A stretch of 64,000 nucleotides of DNA from Acanthacorydalis orientalis (taxonomy: Eukaryota > Arthropoda > Insecta > Megaloptera > Corydalidae): contig CM068319.1 of assembly GCA_034766995.1 (NCBI GenBank), positions 22,344,469-22,408,468 on the forward strand, given 5' to 3'. Positions 51,371-63,758 of the stretch are shown here, one piece after another. The notes under the pieces are model-generated. The model ran no database searches. It was not told the origin of the DNA and saw nothing but the letters and a program-made list of their open reading frames with translations. Position numbers and translations under genes: made by a program. The number at the start of each line of letters is the position of its first letter. Position 1 is the first letter of the stretch.

Positions 51371-52353
51371 AAAGTTGTTCTTATAGAAATTCAGTTTACA
51401 CATAGTATGCGTATCCGTGGATCCATTACTTTTAAATAGTATTAGAGGTGTATTGAATGTAAATGAATAATTGAATAATGGTAATCTGTGATAATTGAAC
51501 GTTTCTTTTTAGAATAGCCCTTTTCATTGAAATTAGTTCTTAGCGGTTAGTTAGTTCTCAGTATTGGATTTGTTCTCTGTTTCTTCTCCTTCTTTCTGCT
51601 TTACTTCTATTTACATATTGATATTTATATAAAATAATGAATTATATTATAGAAAATAATATTGATTAATAGTGACGTATAAAATAATAATATATATCTT
51701 TTACCATATTTCTTTTACATTTTCATTCGTGAAATGTGAAAAAAAATCTATACATTATTTATATTTTTATAGATACTGAATGAAATAAAATAGTGAATGG
51801 CATTATAAATAGTTATATTTATCTATTATCTATCTTTTAATCTAATATTTGGAAAAAATATAAGTATGTTTAAAAAACATATTTATTATAATAATGTAAA
51901 ATTACACATACATGTTTTTTTGGAGTATGTATGAGATCGTTTCTTTTTTGATCGGTTTTGATTATCGCATCTTTATGTAAATTTTGTATTTCAACTCTAA
52001 ATTACTGATTTGTAGATAACGAAAGTATAAAACAGTCATAGAAGAAATGAATTTATACGTGCCCTCAAAGATTTGCACATAGCAATAAACAGCAAAGAAA
52101 AACATAAGATTAAATTCTGGCGTAAGAAATAATTAAAGTTGTTCTGTTTTTCTACTTTCATTCGTCAATATAAAGATTGAAATAATGTTATCAAATATAT
52201 TAAACTTTTATATATTTTAAATACATTTTTAAGTATATTTTATAATGTATGAATGTCATATAATAATTTCTTTCATAGCATTTATTAGTATACAAATTAT
52301 ACTTTATACTTCTCTTAATTTGGTGTATTATATACGTTTTATAATAATATTAA

Positions 52354-52408
<55 letters not shown>

Positions 52409-53265
52409 TACATGAATACGTATTCATATCATAAATATATAATTGATGCAAACCAAATATAATTATAAAGTCTGATACTGATTTGAATCTTGTAAATTTA
52501 TTCTCTAAGGATATGTTCAAACAAGGGTCATGCTATATTATTTACATTATACATTTTGAATATTGATTTCTCTCATAAATAAAAAATGATTCGGTCTATG
52601 TACATCCAAAGAACCGAAACTAATGTTCCATCAATTTTGGTTTAGATGATTTGCATTATTTTATAATTATGTCTGTTATATCATTTTATATATCTATATA
52701 TATATATATATATACAATTGAGTGTGTGTGTGTTTACATATGTACATATATTCTCAAAATTGACATTTTTATTTATATGTTCGTATTGAAATGTGATAGC
52801 ATGACGAAGGAAAAATAAAGTCATGAAGTAGTTTATATTGGCAGAATTTCGAAATTATATAAACGAAAGTAAAGACAAATCGATAGATTTTTTCTTTAAT
52901 TTTTGTAATTAAATTAAAACTTCTAACTGGGACAGAAATTAAGTTCGTAGTGTTGATAAGTTTTATAGTGATAAAGAGAAAGATGTCAATACTATATGTT
53001 TCATTGGGCCGATGATTGCTTTTTATAATTTAGAAATTTCAAATCTTAATAAAGATTTTATTCAACTAGAAACGAGTCTAATTGAAATAAATAAATTCTG
53101 TATGATTTAATAGTTACTATTACTATTTTGAGCTTGAATACAAGCGATCCTCAGTGACTCGTTTGAAAGTTGTGTAACAAAAATTGTCTAGTAACTCGAC
53201 ATTAAAAGTAATGTCTATTTTTTTGTATTTTTTCTTAAATATTTATAAAGTTATAGCTTAGTTTC

Positions 53266-53311
<46 letters not shown>

Positions 53312-53374
53312 TAGTGGTTTATAGTTCACAAATATTCCATAGTACTAGTGTAAGAGAGTACTCAAAAATTTTTA

Positions 53375-53480
53375 TATAAGGCGTATATCATGGCCAAAAT
53401 AGAAGATGTTGCTGTACACGCATTGTATTATATCCAGTAGGGGCCTGAGTTCGAGTTTCGTGTTACGACTTTGCATATAA
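53375..53480 (+). repeat. Weak tRNA-derived SINE candidate
   Basis: GGGGCCTGAGTTCGAGTTTC resembles a pol III B box (GTTCGA), and a loose A-box-like ATGGCCAAAATAG lies about 60 bp upstream. No poly(A) or target duplication was found. Chance resemblance is quite possible. Confidence 0.2.
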
Positions 53481-53629
53481 AATGTTCACATTTATAGGCA
53501 TAAAAAGAAATAAACGTTACGTACAAATGTACGTGACGTATATGCATTGGCGTAACCGAGATAATTTTTTGGCAAATACTTAGTTTTTTTCAGAAAGTTA
53601 CATAGCAAAAATGCAGTTATGTAAATAAT

Positions 53630-53631
<2 letters not shown>

Positions 53632-53671
<40 letters not shown>

Positions 53672-53676
53672 CGTGT
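53632..53676. repeat. (TA)n(TG)n compound microsatellite
   Basis: TA to 53660 then TG with GCGTGTA at the end. Confidence 0.94.
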
Positions 53677-54308
53677 ATTAATTTTGTATTAGAGTGTATT
53701 TTGTATTTATATGATAAAATTGAGTCCATAAGGATCAATGATGGCGACTTATATCGAAATAACTTGATATTCAACACCAAACCACTTGAGAAGTGTTGTG
53801 TTTAGAATGCCAAAACATGCTAATATTAATGGTATATTGAAGAGGTTTACATTCAATAGACGTTGTCAAATTCATAATATATAACAAAATTACGAAATAT
53901 TATAGACTTGCCTAAATAAATATGTCCCTTATTGAAGTTTATTGATATTTTATTTTTATTTCCGACTATTTAAGATAATTGCACTCGTATATAATTACAA
54001 TGTGTTTGACTTTCAATCGATTTTTCTGAAAAATTTTTTAATAAAAAAAAACAATTTTTTTGACTACTGAATTGGTTTAAATTTTGTAATGGTTGTGTGG
54101 GTATTATTCAAGAATAAATAAATTAAATAATGGTTTTAAAAAATGACATAAATTTCTAGAAATGCTCTGTATGAATAATTTAAATAAAATTTATAATAAT
54201 TCACCAGATAAAACCATTTCATGTAATTTTCTTAATAGAGAAACTGTACAGTTATTCAAATTTAATTTTACACAAAAGGGGTTACAATGAACCATTTTCT
54301 CTCACACA

Positions 54309-54310
<2 letters not shown>

Positions 54311-54359
<49 letters not shown>

Positions 54360-54369
54360 AGAGAGAGAC
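54311..54369. repeat. (TA)n(TG)(GA)n compound microsatellite
   Basis: TA to about 54351, TGTGTGTG, then GAGAGAGAGA. Confidence 0.94.
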
Positions 54370-54740
54370 GTACTTAACGTGAAACATTCATACGGTTTCT
54401 ATCACAATAATAAATATTATTGATTATTTGTAGCGAAACTGAGCAGAGGTCAGCAACTTTGTCTATTATCGTATAGGAAAATGGATCTCATATATAAAAA
54501 CGTGACTAGAATTCAGAAGAGTACTGTAATGAGATGATAATTAAGTATTATCCAGATAAACTTATCTATCATAAACAAAAACTGCATTCTATAGAACCGA
54601 TCTATTTATTTTATGTTAAGTAATTTATGAATGAATCTTCTTTTTGAAATACTTCATGATATTTTAAATTGGCAATAAACAAACATAATTCATTACTTCT
54701 TATCTATAAACATACACATCCAGTTGTCTGTTTAATTATA

Positions 54741-54789
<49 letters not shown>

Positions 54790-55248
54790 GAAAATGTGAT
54801 TTGAAAATATGCCAATTATTGTATAATATTTAGATTTTGTGGTTTAAATATTGAAGGTATTTTTAAAATTCGAGATGAGTAAAGTACAATTCATCAAGTT
54901 AACATATTATAGGTTTTTAATAAGGAAACAAGTAAAAAAATTAAGAAATACAATTATTTCTAGATTTCTCTTTTAAATATATTAATTTTTAAGTAAATAA
55001 TATTATAACTATGTATTTGAAATATATTTTATAATATTAAAAGTTTACAATACACGATCAGAGAAAGAAAGGAGTAATAGATATATAAAGTTAAACTTTT
55101 TTCAATTTCGGGATTTGAAGCTTTGTAGTATTCTTCATGATTTTATTTCTTTTCTTATGCCATGTTAAAAAGTAGGAAATGTACTATTGTATATCTTTAT
55201 ATAAGAAAAAATAATTTTATTAAGTTACTGAGATTTTACATTTAAATA

Positions 55249-55430
55249 CAGTAAATTCCCGATTTAAGGTACTCGTCCATTTTTGAGATCTCATTGTATT
55301 GTGAAAATATCGTAACGTCCAATTCATTGTACACATTTTGGTAATTCGTTGTAATATAATGGATGTTGAACTTTTCGTTATATAAGTAAGTTATTTCTTT
55401 GTATAGTAAGTGAGGTTTAAAGCACAAATG
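55249..55430. mobile_element. Possible pogo/Tigger-like terminal fragment
   Basis: It starts TA|CAGTAAATTCCCGATTTAAG, resembling pogo-type ends (CAGT... after a TA target site). It is followed by several variants of TTCGTTATATAAG / TTCGTTGTAATATAATGG. I do not find the matching right terminus, so this is at best a single-ended remnant. Confidence 0.3.
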
Positions 55431-55546
55431 TGATTTAATTAAATATGATTTAGTTTTGATTCAGACAATCGTAATTATATCATAAAAAGTATATTTTAAA
55501 CGTACAGTTTGATTTCATCGTATACCGAATCAGTCTTAAAGTAGAG

Positions 55547-55582
55547 ATGTTAATATATTTTTTTTCAAAAATATATTAACAT
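55547..55582. repeat. Perfect 16-bp AT-rich hairpin
   Basis: ATGTTAATATATTTTT (55547-55562) pairs exactly with 55567-55582 around a 4-nt TTTC loop. Confidence 0.85.
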
Positions 55583-56210
55583 TCTTGTAAAATTATATGA
55601 AGATAACTTAAAAACAAGTTAGGACATATGATGTACGCAATCACTACAAAAAACAGTTTTTTTCAGTTTTTGAATTAATTGCGAATAATGAATTAAAAAA
55701 GTATAATGCATGAGGTTCTTAGAAATGTTTGTTTATTTTCAAGTATAATTAGAGGCGTCAAAAAGATTTATTTCATTGGAAATAGTAATACTTTTTATGA
55801 TACAATTATTGATCGTTATTATTTTTAATCAATTTATAACAGACTTTTTTTATTCATGATACAAATTACTTTACATTGTTATATATACATAAATGTCAAA
55901 TAAGCAGTAGGTTTTGATGTCAAACGTTATTTAGAAACTACAAAAATGAGAATATATTATAATCTGATAGTCAATAATCCGAATATTGAAAAATGGTATA
56001 GAAGAAATTTTCTTTTCGTAAAAAAATGAAAAGGAATGAGATTCATTTCAGATGTAGTTCAATAGGTTCTGAAATGATTGATTATCTATTCAAACTTGAT
56101 TTAATAAACGTTCGATGTGCTTTGTAAAAAAAGTGACTGACAAAGATCATTCGCTTTCGTATATGATTTAAATCGATAGGTCGACGCGCGCATTACCTTC
56201 TTTTTGACGC

Positions 56211-56263
<53 letters not shown>

Positions 56264-56585
56264 CGTCATTACAAATATAAATACTTCTATTTATATGAAA
56301 ATAAAAGCTCGATAAACTTTTCATTTCGAACTTCTTTTCACTATTGAACTTTTTTTTATGGAAAAATGTCAATGACTTGTTATAATTGAAAGAAAGGAAG
56401 CAGAAGGTAGCAATTTTATGTGAAAGTACAGTATTATTAGTAATTGAAATGTATTTTAATTTGTACAAAATTACACGAATATCTACTTTTATTATATTCG
56501 ATTTAACTTTTTTATAGCGTTTTAGCTTGGACAAATTATACTTTTATTGTTAATTCGATGAAAATTGTATTTCTTTATAAGTACA

Positions 56586-56639
<54 letters not shown>

Positions 56640-58094
56640 CAAAGAATTATGTTGACAATAATGTTGATAATAAATGATACATTTTAAATAAAATTATTAA
56701 TAATATTTCTAAGTAATTATTTTATTCTATAGTCTTACACAATAATTGTAACAGATTTATGAATAGAGATGGTCGATGTTTACTAAAAATATGATGTACC
56801 TGAAATATCAGGAAATAATAAAAAAAATGGTTCGAATTATACATATTATTTACATTTTCTCTGTTTTATAACAATAATAACGTTAATATTCTTAAAGCAA
56901 GTAATTGCTTAATATTAAAAAACAATCATATTATGGATTAGTCTATTTTTTCTTCAACGTTACAATTAATTCTACCCAAATATTTTTAAGAGAATATTTT
57001 CACCATCTATTTTCTAGTATAATTTTTAAACATTGTATTTATTTTTAATGAAAGTAGCATAGACTAGTGCTCTCTATCACTACCATATTTGTTTTAAAGT
57101 ATGGTTTTTATGCTATATTGATATATTTCATGTTATTGGGTTAATTTTAATTAATTAAATTAGATTGACTCCTAATTTTTTTTTTAAATTTTGAAATGTA
57201 GTTATTTGGTCTGTTCATCAACTGTTAACGCAATAATAAAGTAGATTGAGGGAAATTTCAGAATTTTCATCGCGTTTGATTTTTTATCAGTTGTGAATGG
57301 AGATGATTTCATTGGTACATTTGTGCAAAGTAAACAAATGTTTTCTTTTTTTTTATTCAATCTGAAAAATATATAATATCTTTGGTTAATTTACTATTTT
57401 GTGAGTGAATCTATCTCCACAATACTAGTTTATTTTAACAATTGTTATTTTTTGTTAATATAATGCAAATGGATGTCGTTTTCACTTTGTTAATTATAAA
57501 AAATAGAATCGAAATTATAAAAGCGTATATATATATATATATATAGAAAAAACTAAAAAAAGTTATTTTTATTTATAGATTCGATGTTATCTTAAAAGTA
57601 AAAAATAAATAGTTTTTCGTATCTATAAGATCTTGATATGTTTTTTACAATAACATAAACTCAACATTTGTCTAACATGCCCATGTAACTAAGAAAAATG
57701 ATTTTTTCATATATCTCTCATTTTTGAGATCTAAAATATTGGTTAATCGATACGAAAATCATCCTAAAGTGTCATGAGATATTTAGAAACGTAATTCCAA
57801 AACGTCTCATAAAACACCAGATGATAGATAATACTAGATAACTATGTATTAAGAAATTTAAAAAAAAAGAATAAAATCTGTAATATATCACAAAAATTGT
57901 ACAAGGAGCGGCTCGAAAATTTCTTAATAAAATGGCAACATATTACTAATTTTTACCGAATAGCATATAGTTTATCTTTATATAATTTATTTTTTTATTT
58001 GATGTTTAAAAACTAGAAAGTGTTTATGGTATGACCGATTCTAACTTAATAGATTTGCAGATAGTACAGTACAGTATTCACTCGAGGATAAAGA

Positions 58095-58325
58095 TTATAC
58101 TGGTTTGGACACTTAGATAGATGTGAAATGTAGAGCCGATCATGATGATAATAATGAGGGAAATAGGGGAAAGAAGGCGTAAAGAAAGTATAAAAGAGAA
58201 AGATTAATCAATATGAACAGAGTATAGTGGAGGTAGATGGAAGAAGTTAGTGTTAAATGGTGCAAGATCGAGAAAGTGGGAAGCGTTTGATGAAAGAGAT
58301 TTTGATTCAACTAGGGTTGTAGTGA
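58095..58325 (+). pseudogene. Probable non-LTR retrotransposon reverse transcriptase C-terminal tail
   Basis: One frame reads YWFGHLDRCEM (LINE reverse transcriptases often have a conserved L.WFGH..R block near the C-terminus). After frameshifts and stops comes VQDRE followed by KWEAF, resembling the (A/Q)DR..W motif closing many LINE ORF2 proteins. A (CA)n(TA)n tract follows at 58331. Too short and decayed to assign a clade. Confidence 0.45.
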
Positions 58326-58330
58326 CATTT

Positions 58331-58422
58331 TACACACACACATACACACACACATATATATATATATATCCACTTATATATATGTATGTATGTATATAAT
58401 ATATATATATATATATATACAT
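58331..58422. repeat. (CA)n(TA)n(TATG)(TA)n complex repeat
   Basis: Directly abuts the LINE-like tail, so it may have grown from that element's 3' simple-repeat end. Confidence 0.9.
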
Positions 58423-59084
58423 ATGTAGTTTGATATAAAATAGTTGTCAATTAGTATGAGCGATAAATCATTTTGTTACGCTACTGACAGTACCTAATAT
58501 GAACGCGTCCATACATTTATGTGAGTGTATGTGAAGAAAATATAGTACGAAAAAGATCAGGAATGCGCCTCGGAAGTACTGAAATGTTATTGTGCTATGT
58601 ATTCAATGTTGGAACTGTTCAATGTGAAAAATATAAGTCAAATGTTATACTCGTATATTTTAAATTACGTTCCTTTTCTTATTTTGTTCTTTGAGCTACG
58701 ACATTTCTCTTTATATTCGTACATATACACATGTGTATACAAACACGCATTCATTCATATTCACAAATATATAGGCAAATAATATATCTAGTAAGAAATT
58801 GATATAAGGAAGCACCCCTGTGATATATATTCAGATATAACTCGGATACATATTGTATATCTTCCATTTTTTAATCTGATCAGACAAGGGATTGTCTCGT
58901 GTAATGTATTGATATTTTAGAACATCAGATCGAATTTTTATTGAGTCACACTCTCTTATTTTCAATTATATTTTTATGATACTTTAAAAATCTATTTACA
59001 TATTGCAAGTAATTCATTATATTTAAAAATTATGTTCATTAAAGTTTCAACACATCTAGTTTATTTATAACAATTTTTCCATAA

Positions 59085-59134
59085 GTATATATATATATAT
59101 ATATATATATGGATGTATGGATGGATGGATATGT
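59085..59134. repeat. (TA)n(TGGA)n compound repeat
   Basis: TA to about 59110, then GGATGTATGGATGGATGGAT. Confidence 0.92.
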
Positions 59135-60147
59135 GTCTGTATGTGTACAAACGCTGAATTTCGTTGATGAAAAAATAATGAAAATACTAATTCGGTCATA
59201 AATTTTGGATGATGGTTTTCATGAAAATATTACTGATACCGAATTCGTAATATTTTATTTTATTATGGGGTAGTGAGATAAATTCAAAATATTCGTGTTT
59301 GTTATAAAAGATTTACTTCCAGCGGATTTTTTGACTATAATTAGACTTTTAGTATTGTTAAATTCGAATATATTAATTATAAGAAATGTTATAATTCGTT
59401 GTAAAAAAAATCAAATTAATTTATCGTTTTTTGCTTAAAATATTTTAAAGAAATTTATATATAGAATGAACACACTCCATGACGATTAAAATAGAGTGCT
59501 ATTAAATTTCAATCAGTAACAGAAATTATTGTTTTCTAAGTACGTCGAAAACGTTTGAGTTGGGTAAAAGAATCGCGTGATTAGAATGACATTGTATTTA
59601 TAATTTAGTGTTCTTTTTATGTTTCTAATAATATTATACAAGTAAAGCTAGAAAGGGGAACAGGTTGTAAATTGTACCGTTAAAACTTCACAGAAAATTG
59701 ATTGTCTGAAGTTTTCACTTGTAACATTTATCACTTGATCATTTGTTTTGGTTTACTGGAAATCTGAATGAAGTTAAATTTATAAATAAATGGGTTGGAA
59801 TATAAACTCGAAACTGAATCTTATTAATTGATAACGATCGAAAAAAATAAGGTAACATCTGTATTTTTAAATCGGAAAATTCAGTACAAAGCTAGGAAAT
59901 ATTTGGTCGCTTGTAAAGATAAGATGATGTAAAAAAAACATCTCATTCGAATTTTTAAGGCAGAATGGTATAGTTGAGTGACGATTGTGTGGAATAATTG
60001 ATTCTAAAGATGGTAAAATGTTGCAGGACTATGATTTAATATCCAGGTGAAAGGATTTTTCACCAGTTATATTTCGAAAAAAAATAGAAATATATATCAT
60101 TTGAATTAGAGTTTTCTAAAAAGATTTTTCTTTTATATATGTTGTAT

Positions 60148-60709
60148 TATATTGGTAGAAAAATAATTGCGGTTTATGATCTTTAAATTCATATACATTT
60201 TAATAATTTTGTCTTAAATGGTCTAGAATTGTTGAATGATTTTCGCCTAACTTTTTTGTGCAAGCTCTCGAATTGTTGTGCATGATTCTGATTCAACTAA
60301 TGCCTTCAGTTGGTCGTTATGAATTGAAGAAGAACGCCTGCAACATCTTCATCTTCGACTCTTGTTGCCAGCACGAAATTTTTGGAATCACTATTGCACC
60401 GTACTTTTTCTTAACAGTACATACACCAAAAGCTTCGTTTAGTTTACAAGCAGTTTTCACTGCTTTACCACCAGTTTTGAACTCGTACAAAAAACTGCTC
60501 TTATTTGCTTCTTTTCCATCTTTAATTCAGTAGTCCAATTTGAAACAAAATTAAGAATAAAATCAAAGTCGATGTTATTAAAATACAGACCGAAAAATGC
60601 ACTTTCAAGTGATATTTAAACGAACACGATGAAATAACACTTTCATTGAAAAAAATTAAGGTTAGAATTCAGAAAACAAAAACCGTAATTATTTTCCTGC
60701 CAACCGAAT
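60148..60709 (-). mobile_element. Internally deleted mariner, copy 2
   Basis: Same orientation, same length (about 560 bp) and collinear with the element at 41972-42533, sharing segments such as AAAATAATTGCGGTTTATG, TTGAACTCGTACAAAAAA and AAAATACAGACCG. The left TIR is ATTGGTAGAAAAATAATTGC; the right end reads ...GTAATTATTTTCCTGCCAAC. Point differences and small indels are scattered, so insertion is old. Confidence 0.87.
60240..60510 (-). pseudogene. Mariner transposase N-terminal fossil in copy 2
   Basis: The minus strand encodes LYEFKTGGKAVKTACKLNEAF, aligned to the start of the copy 1 fossil. After frameshifts come QLKALVESES and TTIRELAQ, the latter a conserved mariner motif (TTRELA). 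It stops near the HL motif after the helix-turn-helix, at the same place as copy 1. The plus-strand open frame over the same bases is antisense and not a gene. Confidence 0.75.
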
Positions 60710-62427
60710 ACGTTGTTATGCGTTTAACTGTACTTGTAATAACTACTTCGTTAATGAAATTACTTAAATTCTAACATTAGATTGGAACTCGAGACATTTC
60801 GTTTCATTGATGACGAATTTAATTATGTTATAAATTTATTATATGAACTAATTATAAACGCTGTATGTTTGTTTTTAACTGCAAAATATTTTCGGTCGTT
60901 CATAAATTAAAAGTTGGTACATAATAAGCTTAATTCGTTTTAGAGTTTTGTAAATTTCAAAGAGAATTAAATACAGAAATGTATAAGGGAATAAAATTAT
61001 TTATTTATTACTTTTGTTTGTTTGAATACCGGTTTATGTTTGTTTATTAATTAAATGAATTATAAAAAACTTTTAGTTCAATCGTTATTATATTTTTCAG
61101 TAATTTCATAAGTACATTTTTAGCATCAATTATTTTGAAATGGCAAAATGGCTGTTTTTTTTTATTTATAAAACTATGTTTTCGGTTTATTTCCTGTAAA
61201 TACTTTATAAGTTCAACGTTTATTATTTTTTAAAAAATTGGGATAATCGTTATTTAATGAGAGGAAAATGGCACAGGACATAAAAAAACACAAGTTATGA
61301 TAAATTGAGTAGTAGTGGCACATTTTAATATTTCAATCTGATTAATTTCTATATAATTTGTTTAAATTTATTAAGTTTGAAAAAAGGATAACTCTCTTCT
61401 GAGGGGGATTAAAGTTATGATACGGTTTTATAACACAAGTATGTATTCTCATTTGTATGACAATTTATTCTTGTTTGTATTTTCGGTGTATAATACCTTT
61501 TATTGTTCTCCTAGGATATTGTAATTTTTTTACTGTTGGTAATAAAAGTTTATAATATTTTATAAAAAGCTTAGCAAACGTGTTTACAAATATATGATGC
61601 AATTTGAAATTCTGTTTAATTAAATGTTGTTTCTATGCCGACTTATTTTCAGATCGAATGCTGTAATTTACAGTTTTATAGAAACTAGGTTCATTGATTT
61701 GTAGCGTTAATTATTGTTGTGCCAGTGCCACGTGCTTTATTGAAATATGTTTGTTGCGCGCAAGTCAAATTTAGTTCTTATCAATTCAGTGTTCTTATAA
61801 AATAGAATTCATTCATGTTGGCATCGATTATTCCGACCTACAAATTTTATGAAATTTTTTTCTTAAAATTTCAAAACTGTTACCGGCTGTTGCTATAATG
61901 AATGTGTTTTTTATCTCTTTTATTAAATGCATTTTAATTTTTTCATTTTATAATTACAGTGTTGTCTGTATTTTATTTTATTTAATCAATAAGTGCTGCG
62001 TATTATTTATCTTTGTTGTTAAAATGTTGTAGCATATAGTTTATTTTTAAAGTTTAAAAATATTTAAATGAAGTTATTAATTACAATGAAGTTTAAAAAT
62101 ATTCTCAATTTTGTATGAATTATTACATTAATACTTTATATATATATATATATATATGTATATTTATTATTTTCAAGATAATTTAAATATTTTAATAATT
62201 GCTTATGCTATTCACCCCTTTGGCGGATAGCATTTTAAAAAATCATTCAAAAAAAGTCATTTTAAAAAATATATAAAAGAAATTACTATTGATCTTCTAG
62301 ATTTTTATAATTTTGTATTAATATAATTAGTGGCCAGATATTTATTTTCTTTTTCAATTTTTTTTTCTGTTCTACTTTACCTGTTTTTTTTTTTAATTTT
62401 TTAATATTTCGAGAGTAAATACATCAA

Positions 62428-62465
62428 AACATCTATTTTTAGAAGTGTATCTAAAAATAGATGTT
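62428..62465. repeat. Perfect 16-bp hairpin
   Basis: AACATCTATTTTTAGA (62428-62443) pairs exactly with 62450-62465 around the 6-nt loop AGTGTA. No T-run terminator or gene end is evident beside it. Confidence 0.88.
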
Positions 62466-63478
62466 CGGTTTACCAGTTTGATAGGAATCTATTTAAATTT
62501 TCTATTTCACTCAATTGGATTTTCTTAAAATAGAATTTAGTTAGTGATAAATTAAATATCCCATCATATTACTACCAACTCTGTTGTTGCTATGTTCTAA
62601 TTAACTATTTTAATCATAAAGTTATGAATTTATCGATCTAAAGTTTTTATTTTAGATAACTTATTAATTATTATGTTTATTCAAAGATTTCGATGGAATA
62701 TATAATAAAATATTATCATCATTTATTTAAACTTGAAATACTGTTAAAATCTTAATGTTTTCTCTATGTAATGGAGGAAAAATAATGGTTTTGATTATTT
62801 GTTTTAGTATTAATTGAAATCTAGATAAATTGGAATGTATTTATTGTCGATTCAGCGATATTTGTGGAACGAATAATAGTACGAAATCTAACAAGACATC
62901 GCTGAACTTTCCAATTCATTTTAAAAAAAAATAATATATTTCTTTTATAATTCTTATGCAAATATAAATATATATATATAAAATATGCAAAATTTATTGC
63001 TTTATAAATTCTCCGAAGTATCGCTATTCATATATGTCTTTTAATTGCTGCGAGTCTTTTGTGCCTTTCTCTTTTGTTATAAAAGCATTTATTTTTCATT
63101 TATAATTCGAGTCCCTAATTTTCATAACAGATTTGAATTTAGTAGATTTTGGTCACGAATCATAATGATATTTGAATTCGTGACATTCTTAAAGGTTTCG
63201 TTCGACTCGAACGAAACTCGACTTAAATTTATATGTATAGATATCCGAAAATATGTTTTACTATAATATTTCAAATAAAATCAATATAGTGTTGGCGTAT
63301 ATATTTTTATGACCGATATTTAAAGGTGTACATGTCAAATACAGTACTAAGTTCGATGTTGACTGCCAACTTTAGGTGCGGTGTTTACCAAGGGTGTGGT
63401 CAAATATACATCGACTTAACGCCGTTATTCAGGAACTCTAAATCAGTACAATAATAACCTACCATTATGCTTATTTTT

Positions 63479-63516
<38 letters not shown>

Positions 63517-63597
63517 ATAAATCGATATGTAGCTTAATTTTTATTTTTTCAAACTACGCATTATATAATTTGATATAAAAACTATATATTCGTTATG

Positions 63598-63656
<59 letters not shown>

Positions 63657-63694
63657 TTTTGAGTCGAGTTAAGGTACATATATCCATCTAAAGG

Positions 63695-63713
63695 GTGTAT
63701 GTATGTATGTATG

Positions 63714-63756
<43 letters not shown>

Positions 63757-63758
63757 AT
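63695..63758. repeat. (TATG)n(TA)n(TG)n compound repeat
   Basis: Five TATG units, TA, then about ten TG units ending TATGTG. Confidence 0.94.

Larger units (their letters stand above)
42540..58020. other. AT-rich region, no gene recognised
   Basis: Simple (TA)n arrays lie at about 42801-42858, 43070-43136, 44650-44718, 46008-46049, 47044-47090, 47680-47735, 50530-50600, 50962-50991, 52358-52405, 53271-53308, 54743-54786, 56215-56261 and 56590-56634. Hairpins, transposon-like termini and a CpG-rich island within it are listed separately. Open frames here have no recognisable domains. Confidence 0.6.

Noticed and set aside
60258..60533. 91-codon plus-strand open frame
   Set aside because: It is antisense to the mariner transposase fossil and lies wholly inside the element.
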